Shown here: piece after piece, positions 47,601-59,600 of the stretch
Layout of the letters: the number at the start of each line of letters is the position of its first letter
Position numbering within the stretch: position 1 is the first letter of the stretch
The notes under the pieces: generated by a model
What the model was told of the DNA's origin: nothing
Database searches by the model: none
What the model saw: the letters and a program-made list of their open reading frames with translations, nothing else
Translations under genes and position numbers: made by a program
Source: Papilionanthe hookeriana x Papilionanthe teres
Taxonomy: Eukaryota > Streptophyta > Magnoliopsida > Asparagales > Orchidaceae
Assembly: GCA_022702705.1 (NCBI GenBank)
Contig: CM040429.1
Coordinates: forward strand, 7,139,419-7,203,418
Direction: 5' to 3'
Length of the DNA stretch: 64,000 nt

Positions 47601-50600
47601 AACATGCTCAAAGGCAATGTCTTACTACCTTCTCGGCGTTCTTTACAAAAATGGTTTTCACATTAGCAAAGCGAGCGCATCATTGTTTCTTTTGAACAAT
47701 GTGATATCAAAATTTTTGTTCTCATATAAGTTGATGACATACTTATCGCATGGTACTCAAGTTTTAGTTGAAAAAACTTGGTCCTATTCGCTTCTTTCTT
47801 GGTATTGAGGTGTGTCGGCTAATTTTTCTTATTTATTTTGAAAATAAAATTTTAAAATTTAAATTTAATGTAATATGTAAAGTATTTTATTTTGATTTTG
47901 AAAATGGTGATATATTATTTTATTTTGAAAATAACGAGACCAGATAGATCTCATATAAAATAGTTTAAATAGTTGAGCATAATACTACAAGTGACACATC
48001 ATCTTAAAAGATGAGCGTACTCACTTGTTAGTAGAGCTTAACTATCTAAACTTAAAAGTTTATGACTCTATTTTGGTCTGCGTTTTTTATAATGACAAAT
48101 TCCTCTATCTAATACACAGATTAGACGGGGTTTAGATTAATCCGGGTTCTAATTCACTATATATGGCAGTTCTATAGTTAATTACATTTTAGTGCGATCG
48201 AAATCACCTAAGAAAACTCTCGATAAGGATCATGGGTTTCGTCTTCGAGAATTTCAACGTTCGAGTTTTCACGATTGGTTGCGGGAAAATCAAAGGATTG
48301 GTTCGATATGGAACAATTATTTTCGGAGTCCAAACGTATGAAAAGTAGGAGATGTTGAAGATATCGAAGGAGACTTCAGATGACATCTCAAACTAACCTA
48401 TGATTGGGCTCGACATCTTTGAAAGTGAAGTTGTGTTTATATTTCAATATTGCAAATTATTTAGATGTTTTGGGATTTATATCTACATGTCATATGTAAA
48501 TGACCAAAAAAAATGAGAGGATTTATGTCGTACCAGACGACAACCTTAGAATCCTAAACAGTTTGGGACTTATATCGTATGATGTACAATCGTACTAAGT
48601 CCTAAAAGATAGTGTGAGGGTTTATGTCGTATCAAATGACAACCTCAACGTCCTATAGATGTTATTTAAATCTACGAAAGTCCGATCGAAGATCCTTCAT
48701 TCGTCCTCTGTCGTCTCGTCTCGAGAAAGGATAAAGATAGGAGAGAAAAGAGAAGACCATGCCTCGAATGACCTATCCTAAGGGTATATATAAGGGAAAA
48801 CATGTGTAATGAAAAAAAAAAACAAATATGCCCTAAAGGGCCTATCCTAGAGGTATGTACAGTTACGCAAGAAAGGTAGTAATCAAAATAGACATGTGTA
48901 ATAAAAAAAAACTAACCATGTACAGGTATGTAAGAGAAAGAATAATCAAAATAGACATGTGTAATAAAAAAAGAAACTAACCATGCCCTAGATGGCTTAT
49001 CCTAGGGGCATGTATAAAAGAAAAGTATGAATACAGGTAAGTATGTACAAAAGTAAAAGAATGCATATAATAAAGAAAGTAAATGAACTGTATAATAAAA
49101 AATGTGTACTGCCAACTCCGTCGATGTCTCGAAGCAATGCTAATAACTACAAGTAGCTATACAATCAAGTTTAGTTATAAACATATAAAAGATCAAAGTG
49201 GGGGAATAAGAATTTATTTGAGGATAGGCTCAGTTCGTAGACTTCTTTTTATCTCGATCCCACAAGCAACCCGAGATCGAGTACGTATCGATCTCGGATA
49301 AAGTCATCGAAGAATCACCTGCAGATAGAGCAATCCTAATTCCTACCTCTTAATTAGTGAGTGAACCAGTTTGTAGTATCTGAGTTTTGAGAGTGGAGTA
49401 TCTGTTATCGTAGTATCTGAATTTGAAAGTGTAGCATCTGTGATTGTAGTATCTGAATTCTTATTGAGTGTAAAATCTGACATGTAGTATCTGGTGTGTG
49501 ATTTGTGATGTGTAATATGTGTTAACTAGTGCATAATGTGTAGTGTTTATTGGGTAGTGTGTAGTGTGTGATTTGATAAGTGGTATGTGTGTATGTGTGA
49601 TATTTAATATGTGATGTGTATGTGTAATGTTTAATATATGGCGTTTGTGTGTGATGTTTAATGTGTAGGGTGTGTATGATAAGTTTAATAATTATATGTG
49701 TTGTGTTTGATGCGGTGTGTTTGATATGTCATGTTTGATTTGATGTGTTGTGTATGATGTGCCATGTATGGTTTTTGTGTGTGATATTTAATGTGTTGTA
49801 TGTGTTCGATGTGATATGTGTTTGTTGTGATATATGTGTGATGTGATATGTGTTGTCTGTATGTGTGCGATGTGATACGTGTTGTACTATGTGTGTGGCA
49901 TTTGATTTGATGTGTTGGCGTAGTATCTGTTATCGTGCAGGTGCAGTGTTTATTGTCGTGCAAGTGCAATGTAGTATCTGTTGTTGAAGTATCTGTTACT
50001 GAACCAGCATAATATCTGGTGTCGTAGTATCTGTTATCGGTTCACAGATCTCTTAAAAGTATGGATTAGAACTACCTAACTCAAAGTAAAATAGACATCT
50101 ATCTCTGAGTATTGATTTTATTTTGTTTCGGCTATAAAAGCACAATTATTAGTCTGTGCATCATTGCCTGTACCCCGCATGTCCGACTTATGCACCCACT
50201 TTGAAATTTCATATGTTTATGCACAATAAAACTTTACAAAAGGCTGCAATCCATAATAAAGAAAACCAATGTATCTCCAATATATCATTTCAACTAACTA
50301 AAGTAAGGATAGTTGTTAAAACATTCCTTTAATTTAGCCTCAAGTAAGTTATTCTAACATCAACTTTCAAAAAGAAGATTTTTTTTTTAAAGTTCTGTTT
50401 CAACAAATTAAGGCAAAGAGTAACCCAAATTCGAATCCAAATGCTGCTAACAAAAACCAGCCCAATTCCTCACTATAGTAGTTCCACTACAAAGCTAACC
50501 CGAGCCACCATATGACATATAGTTGAGCCAACAACATCAGCCCAATTACCAATAATAAAATCAAAATAAAATACGTGTATCCAATACAACAGCATAATGA

Positions 50601-53600
50601 TTTAAAGGCTGAATATATGAGTGTGAAGAAATTGGGTAATACATACTTAATTATAGAAGTGTGGAATAGGTAAAGAGCTTAAAATTCTGCACATGCAAAA
50701 TTGAGTTAAGGTGTTAGATATGTAAATATCAAGATTACATGATGTATATGTAATTTTCTATAATCAAGACTGGATACATATGTACACACACCAAATTGAT
50801 CATGAATATATGTTGCGGAGGTTTATGATTCCAGCATATATTCCCAAGGATAAATTGTCGTTTCTCATTTGTCTCATTTCATAAATGCTCAAGGAACTAA
50901 TTTACCGCATTAATACTTTGAACTTGCATCAAATATGAAAGCCAATAACCCCAAATTCACCAGCTTTCTTTATCAGCTGAAGTAGATTGAAGTGCAGCTT
51001 CAATACATTGAACCAAAAGAAAAAAAAAACTCACGCATTTCCCAAATTTCTGCCTCAGCAGACTAAAACAAAGCACAAGCCTCGAATGACTTAAGTTTAA
51101 CTTCAAATTAAACCAAATTTCTGCTTCAGCAGACTAAGAATGCAAGGAAAATGAAACTAAATCAGTCTCTTGCAATGTTATAATTTGAAATTTCAAAAAA
51201 AACCCAAAAGTCAGGTTTCAGAAGATCAGCCCAAAGAAATTCCTAAGACTTTAAGACTTTGGTGTTTGGCAAATCAGTTCATAAAGACCTTCAAAAAGTT
51301 CTAGAGTTCAACTCCTCATTTTAAACAATTAAAGCCATAACTTTCAAATCAAAGCAAAGTTAAGCCAAACTGACAAAAATCCATGAATTCAACATATAAA
51401 TTAAATTCGAGCCAACCACAGCCCTTTTCAAATATGTTTGATTCTGAAATTTTGACTCCAGCAAATCCATGGAAACTTAAAGAAAGAAGACTGAAGTTTT
51501 CATGTGGGAAATGTAGATTTAAAGGTTTAAGTGTTACATATGTAAATATTATAAAAGAAATCAGAAAATTATGTATGTATTTATACATATTTATATTAAC
51601 TGTAAGTATCATATATTTAAATTTAGGTGTTAAGTATGTAAATATATGTAGGTTTGAAGTGTTATACTTGTAGATATTAATGTGAAGCAAAAAAAAATAC
51701 CAATCCATCACCATAAAACATGCATATATGCCATAGATGATCCCATACAAGTATGAAATAATTAACTATCCAATGGTGAGGCTTAACCAAGTCTGAGAAC
51801 AACAATTTAAGCAACTATGCCCTAGGAGCCTGTAATTCATTCTTGAGACGAAGTAAAAAACTCATTAATAATATGATACAATGCTCAAATACTCCAACAC
51901 ACGGAAGAATTTAAAGATGCCTCACAAATCCAAGCACTACTCCGAATGTATGCAAATTCAGACAGAATAAGAATTGATACTCCTCCAAGCATCTCATCTC
52001 CAAAGAATGATTTTCAAAATGATCATAAAATAACATCTGTATATATATCAATTAATCTTATAAACAGTCCAAAAATACGTTTGTCCCAAATTAAATCTCA
52101 TAGTATAATAAACAACACCTCCCCTCATATTACATATTCCATAGTTAAAACATATAAGAAAATGACATTTCAAAAATATTTTTGCCTCCAAATGTTCACT
52201 GGGCTGAAAGAAACTTTTTGCCATCAAATTAGGAGAATAGAGAGAGGCTTTAAAAGCATTTAAAATTGTAAACCATATCTGATCAAATATATACCTGTTA
52301 ATTAAAATCCCAATGACTTCTTTACATTATCTACAAGGGATCATTTCCTCTTTATGAAAGGAATCAGAATAGAATGTATATTTCAACAATTCAAAATAGT
52401 AAAAGGCTATAATTCTGACCACTCATAACCACTGACTCCCAACATGAGAGTGAACATTGCATTAGACAACCAAAGAGAACGGGAAAACAAAGAATTGTTC
52501 ACAGAAACTATAGGTCTCAATGTGTGGTCCTCCAAGAATTTCATATACCATTCTCATCTCAATCACAAAGTAAATTACAATTGTCTTATAAAGAAACAAG
52601 AGCTTAATGTCATCCATTCCAACTACATGAAACCGTCTCATGAAATGACTAGGGCAGGACAAAGAAGAATAGCGCAGGAAGAGTAAGAGGAGAATTTTCC
52701 CTCAAGAAGAAAGAAAAAAAGAAACACCAACTCAAAAAAACAGTCGGAGAAGAATCCTCAAATTGCAAGAATTATTCTCGAAATATGTCTTAAAAAAAAA
52801 AAAAAAAAAACAATAACTCGTTATATTCATTCTTCTCGACCGAGAAGGAAAATGTAAGTCGAGTATAATGAAAACATCTCAAGTTCTTTCTCACAGAAAA
52901 GATCACAACGAACTGCATATCCAAATGATTCGAGATAAAACGAGATAGTAAGCAAGAGCGTACCAACTCTAAATCGAGAATTTCATTTCTAGCTCCCGAC
53001 TTTCCGGATAAAAGCGTAATGGAAATCCAAAAGTAAATATTATATTAGACGGCCGAAGAAGAGAGGAAGGTAAGAAGAACTTACCTCAAGAAAATCTGAG
53101 ATGCAACAACAATTACTAACGAGAGAACCCCAAATCTCAAAAGAATCAACAGTCTTTAAACTCCTTCTTTTCACCTCAGAAATCCTCTCAAAGGAAATAC
53201 TGCTCAGAGAAATCAAACTTAAGAAAAAAAAAACTCAGTCCCCCTTACTCTCTCACGAAGAGAGGTATTTATAGGTGACAGGGAAAGAAGGCTCACTGCC
53301 GAAGCTACCGTCTGTGAAGACCGACGGTGACGAGAACCCTATCATTAGCAGGAGAACCGACCAAAACAAGCCACAAGGAAGGTTACCTGACTCGTTTGGG
53401 CGGGAGGGTTTGTTACAAGAACCTGACCGGCAACGGATGTCGGTTATGGTCGGAGAAGGGAGAGGCGACCGGGAAACCGGTTAGGAAGCTTCTCGAAATC
53501 GGTCGTCGCCGAAGAAGAGGACGGCGGGGACCGGTTAGGGCACGAGAAAGGGGATCGAAGGCGCGCGCGCGTGAGATAAAAGACAATGAACAGTAATCAT

Positions 53601-56600
53601 GCCCGTGAACCGTAGGATTAGGGTAAGGGATATATTTTATTATATATATAAAAAAAACATTTATTATTATATATTTTTTTAAATTTAAATTTGTCGATTT
53701 ACGTGTAATTCGAGTCAATTCGCAACCCTATCAAGTTATATGTCCTTCCCGGCTAAAATCGACGTTCCGGACGCATCGGCGCGGTCCGTTTCGTCATCCG
53801 GGGCCGTTCGGACAAGTTCGCCGTCGGTCGCATCAATTTAAACCAAATTTGCGTAACGTGGCAAAAATGAATTTGTTTTGACCCGACCAGAGCCATCTAA
53901 CGAGCAAATTAATGACCGGTCTTCGCCTAAGCGAGAACCATAGTCAAACATATTGCTCGCGACAAAAAGTCAAACGTCGCACACAGTGGGGTCCACCTAT
54001 AGCTTTCAAATCCCTATAGGAACTCAACAAGAGTTTCAATACGTCGGCTTTTAATCGACTCAAACGGATGTCGAGGATTTTAAACCGTCCATATGAAACT
54101 TCAAGGAGCGAGGAGATGACTTGAATTTCTAAATATGATGGGTCCCAGGCTAGTCCTCTAAGAGAGTCTAAAATGGGAAAATCCTAAGGCTAGATCCTAG
54201 GATCTAAGGAGAGAGAAAAGAATGACCTCATAAATGAGGTCAACAAGGTGCTGAAAACAGAGACATCTTACTTCCTAGGCCAACAAAGGTACCTCATACA
54301 ACTCCTTACCCTTGCAGGCATGCAGAATTGTAAGCCTCCCGACAGTTCACTACCGATCAGGCAATCTTCTCGGCTCAACAAGACACTCCATTTTATAATC
54401 CTACTTAGTACAAACAACTAACAAGATGGCTACAATACCTTACCATCATAAGACCGGACATTTCATATGCTGTAAATAGGTTATGTCTATACATGTGCTC
54501 CCCTACCACATCACATTGTCAACAATTAACTCATTTGTTGCAATATCTATGAGGCACTAGCCACTTTGGCTTGGAAATAAAACCCGACAATCTCAATCTT
54601 CGAACCTATACTGATGATGATTGGCCTAGTGATCAATCAGATTGAAAGTCCACCACTAGAGTGTGCTCATTCCTAGGTGTCACTCTCATATCATGGATGG
54701 TTAAGAAACAATCTATAGTTGCAAGGCATCTATGGAGGCCAAGTAAACAACCACTATAGAGGTAATATGGCTAAGGAGAATATTAGAAGAATTTGGCATC
54801 AAACTTATACAACCTACTTCTATACATTGTGACAACATATCTGCTATATTTCTAGACAACAACCCAATCTTTCATGCACGAACCAAACATATTGAGATCG
54901 ACTACCATTTCATAAGGGAACACATCCACTCCAAACAGATTCAGCTAGAGTATATTCAGTCCCAGGATCAGCTGGCAGATATACTTATCAAAACTCCATC
55001 AAAACAATGTTTTAATGAACTTCGCACCAAGCTCAAGGTTCTACCAAGAACCAACAGCTTGCAGGGGGTATCAATGGTAACAATAACAAGCTCAACGAAG
55101 CTCACCCGAGTTTAACAAAATCATATAACTAACTTTTAGCTTTTCTAGAATGTTCACCTTTTCCATCTTGTCTATTATACATATGTATAAAGTCTACTGT
55201 GTAAAGGTGTGGAGGAATTATCTGTAAATCCTCATTCTCTGCTTCTCACGGCAATGGCACAGGCATTCCTTCCACAGCATGTCTTTAGTTAGGACCACTT
55301 TTGACGAAGAATAAAGGCCAACATGCAATGATTCTAAGAGCTGGGAAGGGCCGCCAATTACGGAGAGTGAAAATTAAACAGAATTGGATTGGTTTCTCTC
55401 GCAAGAATCAAGCTCTTTATCAAACAAATGTAAGAGTAATTTAATTCAAGTCTTGCATATCATTAATTAAACTAACTACACTAGTCAAGAGGAATCTTAT
55501 CCTTATTAAACCACTCCATAACATAAGAAAACTCAAACTTAAATTCAAAATACTATCTGATCTAAAATAAAGTAAAAACTAAAATTTGGATTTCCATCTA
55601 ATGTTCCAAAATTTTTAACTCTTTATATTGGTAAGCAAGCATTCAATCAACAACCCATCACCTTTCTTCTCCTATGAACTCGTGTTGAATTGATTATCAA
55701 TCTCAATTGTTTGATTCAGGTATCGGCACATATGACAGGTATGGGTTTGTTTAAATTTCGATGATCATAGTACTTTTGGCCATTTGATGATTGGATTTCG
55801 CATCCATGATTATATATGATCTTATTAATCATCTATTAGAGCTAATTCCCAAGTCATTGGTCTCCCTTTTTAGGATGGCTTTAACTCGTGAGAATATTAC
55901 TCTATTTGAGGGAAGCTGTCATTTGCATTCCATTCACAAGAATCACACATTGAATTGCATTTGCAAGATTTGAAAGTGGAAAGAAAAAATAAATTGAAGC
56001 CAAAAGTTTTTATTTCACGCATCATACCACTATTGACTTCACGTAGGGAAGTAGATAAGATTGGCACAGGGACAATTCTAATTTCATAATTAAGATATTT
56101 CAGATTTAAATTATATAATCATCAAACAATGTTCAATTAGTTTTAAATTTCAAATTCAATCAAACATTCCACTTGTTCTTGTAGCTCCCATCATCAAGAG
56201 GTTGATAAAACTGCGACTTGCAATAACTGTCTTCATTTCAACCCGTTGGTCACACCATTCCCAAGATAAAACGCCTTTATTTAAACAGAGAATTAGTTCA
56301 AACAGAGTAAATCCAAACCCACTACCTCATTCAAGCGCAATTGACACCTAGTCCAAGACTGAAGGCATCGACTTGAAAAAAGACTATGGAATCAAAGTTA
56401 ATGCATAATTCGAACTTACAGCCTAACACAGATAGCCAAAGAAAATAAAAAGCTTCAACCACCATGCATATCACAACATAAACTTTGGTAGTTATTAGTA
56501 TATATCTTAAGAGCATAAAGAAAATGATTTAATGTAGCAAGATAAAATGATAAAATTTAAAAGCTGAAGCATTTGTTAATCTATATCAAGATAGGTTGGA

Positions 56601-59600
56601 AGGTGAGGCATGTTGGTTTTTTAGTGGATCCATACTTCATGTTGGACAATATGGCTAGTTAATTTAGGGAAATTGCCATAAAAGCTGAAGTAAATCTGAG
56701 TACATAATGAAACTTGTAAAAGTGATATGGGACAACTTAGGTTTAGGGTTTTCTAATACAAGTAATGGCATATAGCATGCTTTCATGTAAATAAAAATAT
56801 TGGATTCATGATCTCTAAGTTAAAAGTTAATCCAACAACTCTCTTTATTTGAAAACATGCGGTACTTTTATTTGTGCCCATTTTATAATGAAATGATTGC
56901 AATAATAAGAGAGTTTTTGGAAGAATTTTGAAACTAATAAAAATCATCGAGCAAACAAATTAATTTTCACAAGTTATATATTCAATTTATCTACTTTTAA
57001 CTAATGTCATGTGCAGTAAACAACAACAACAACAACAAGCTTTCATCTCAGTAAGTGGGGTTGGCTACATGAATTCCTTTTCTCCATTGCGTTCTATTGA
57101 GTGTCATATTTTCATTTAATTCTAATAGATTGAGATCATTTTTTTATACAATCTGTCTAAGTATTTTTAGTGGATTAATCCCACTACCTCTATCTTTCTT
57201 AACATAGGTCGAACCTTAAACATCTACTCTCGTAACAAGATCATCAGATGGTCGGCGTTTAATGTGACCAAATCATCTAAGATTCTCTCTAATCTTTTCA
57301 AGCCACTCATTTACACGAACGCTTAACTTTGTTTTATGCTTCTCTTTTAAATGCCAATATTCCGTGCCATAGAATATTGCAGGACTTACCACCATCTTAT
57401 ATAATTTTCCTTTTAATTTAAGCAATAATTTTCTATTACACAATAGGTTAGATGCATTCCCCCACTTCAACCGAGCGACTCAAATTTTACTAATAACATC
57501 TCCATCTATATCACCATCACTTTGAACTTTAGACCTGAGATATCTAAAACAATCACACCGTTTAATGATTTGATCACCCATAGTTACAACTCTGTCACTG
57601 GAGCTTTTAATACTAAAATTACATTTCATGTATTCAGTTTTTGATCTACTCAAACGAAGACCTTTAGACTCTAATGTATAGTTGTACCTCCATAATTCAA
57701 ATTTTTCTTGAACTCTTTCTCTAATCTTATCCACAAGAAGGATATCATTAGCGAAAATCATACACCAAGACACATCCTCATGTAAATGTGTAGTAAACAA
57801 GGCAATAATAATTTAAATAAAGGTAATAGAAAAAGAATATAATTATCATAGTAGAGAAAAATCAGTTCTAATTGCTAGTAATAGGAGGTGACTTCTAAAA
57901 TCAAGTTGTTTCATTTGTACCACGCCTAACTAAGTTACATATCATAAATTTTATTTTTGCTATTTGATATGAATTACATGCCTCTTGCCTCAAGCCAATA
58001 TTTATAAACTTCTTATGACGTAATCTGGATTATAAGTTTGGGTCATGATGAATTTCAATTTAAATTTAGTTTAAGCCCATTTCAATTTAAATTTCCAAAT
58101 CTCGACTATCCAACCAATTTTTAGGTTGGATTTATACTAATCTCAATTTCATAAAGATTGACAAAGACATCAAATTAATTGTAGTTCCCAAGTCACGTAA
58201 TGTCTTTCCAAAAAATGTCTCTTATGCTGCAAGATATGGTAAAACTCCCTGGTGCTTAAGACTTTTAAAACAAAGTTCTCATGCATGGGAGTAGAACCAT
58301 CCACATTACACGCAAGCATCTCAAGCCCTGTGGAACCTTCTGATGCCTACTGTAGAACTGAGATTCTATGTATGCCCATAATATAAGGCGAAAATCTCAC
58401 ACCTGCTAGACACTCCCAAATCCATGTCGTATATTTAAAAAAAAAAGAAGAAGAAGAAAGAAAGAAAGAAAGATAGCAATGTCTTAGATACAACACTTAA
58501 GCACTGCAACTCATGGTTCACAAGCAAACCTTATCTTTTTCTTTAATGAATAATTTCAAAACTAGAGCTTGATACCAACTCAGCCGCAACTTTAATCTCC
58601 AAATATCTAAGTAGTATGACGATAGCCTTCTCAATCTTTTATAGGAGTCAACTGAAGGGTAAGTCAATGCGAACTGACTAAAACTAGTAAATACAACCAA
58701 TACAACCTTTATCAGCCATCATCATTAGCAAAATAATAATAACAAGTAAAATAACCCAACTACTAGAGAAAGCTAATCAATGGAAGCAAATACACAAACT
58801 GCAAAATTAATGCTTGATGTAATATTTTTGACGAGAAAACATGAAGCTTTCCATGAAAAAGGGTCCTTAAGGAAATGAAATATGTCTTTATTGAATGATA
58901 GAAAATAAATATTATTGAAGCTTATGATAACTACAAGGAGAAGTTTAAAAAAAGAAAGTGATGAGCAAAGCAAAAATTATAACTGTGGACAACTTGCACA
59001 ATAAGTTAGGTACAACTAAAGGTGATGCATAACATAGATAATTTAAAAGAGTTAAAAGATTTAGAGATTTTAGTCTAGTTTTGCTCATCAAAAGCTAAGA
59101 TAATATGATCTTAGTTAAATATGACATTAAGTGAAAATGGAAATGTATATAGATTAACTAATCTAATGATCGTAGAATTTTTATTGATATTGTGAGATTT
59201 AATTTAGTATCAAAAGAATTGATTTAATGCGCATTCATATTGAGATGAATGTGGCAAAAATATATTGGTGTTATTAAAGATATGTATATGGAGGCTATTA
59301 AAAGTAACTGTGGATTTATCAAGAATTTTTATTTATAGTAATACTGCATCTATAATTAGCATTGAGTGCATATTTTTTAATTTTAATTATGGAGATGCTT
59401 ACAAAGGATATTCAATGTGAGGTTTTTTGGTTTATATTTTTTACATCAACATAATGATTATTAGCCTTATCCAAAACTATTCAGGGCTGTTGGTTTGAAG
59501 CCCAATTTTTTAATTGTTTCTGTTGACCGTAATTTGAAGTGTTAAACTCTTCCCATAAAAAAAAAGTGTTGGCCATTATTCCGTGCAAATCATTTTGAGC

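Larger units (their letters stand above)
44865..47812 (+). mobile_element. Ty1/copia retrotransposon, 5' part (gag to RT), plus strand
   Basis: Order on the plus strand: LTR remnant about 44865-45006; gag 45007-45474; a zinc knuckle, CQICNKTGHSAAIC, near 45570; protease active-site WILDSG near 45690; integrase 46100-46830; and RT 47230-47812, which ends in FFLGIEV. Many stops and frameshifts. In the RT active-site motif the usual Tyr before VDDILIA is a TAA stop (about 47729). The remainder of RT and RNase H resumes at 54251. Confidence 0.88.
47813..54245. mobile_element. 6.4-kb insertion splitting the copia RT, flanked by AGGTG
   Basis: AGGTG lies at 47808-47812 and 54246-54250. The inserted DNA begins TGTCGGCTAA and ends GAGGTCAACA, i.e. 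TG...CA. Taking out 47813-54245 plus one AGGTG rejoins the RT reading frame exactly (GIEV then the next RT residues), which is strong evidence for insertion with a 5-bp duplication. TG..CA ends and 5-bp duplication suggest an LTR-type element, but I could not find an LTR pair or any pol genes inside, so the class is unresolved. Contents: imperfect tandem repeats 48760-49020, a TGTGATGTG-rich region 49330-50040, and a minus-strand promoter-like region near 53270. Confidence 0.75.

Noticed and set aside
49685..49969. 94-codon His/Thr-rich minus-strand frame
   Set aside because: Translation of a TGTG-rich low-complexity tract; no protein-like conservation is visible.
52462..52662. 66-codon minus-strand frame downstream of the minus promoter-like site
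   Set aside because: Starts from a non-ATG context, is short and hydrophobic, and resembles no family; kept only as context for the promoter observation.
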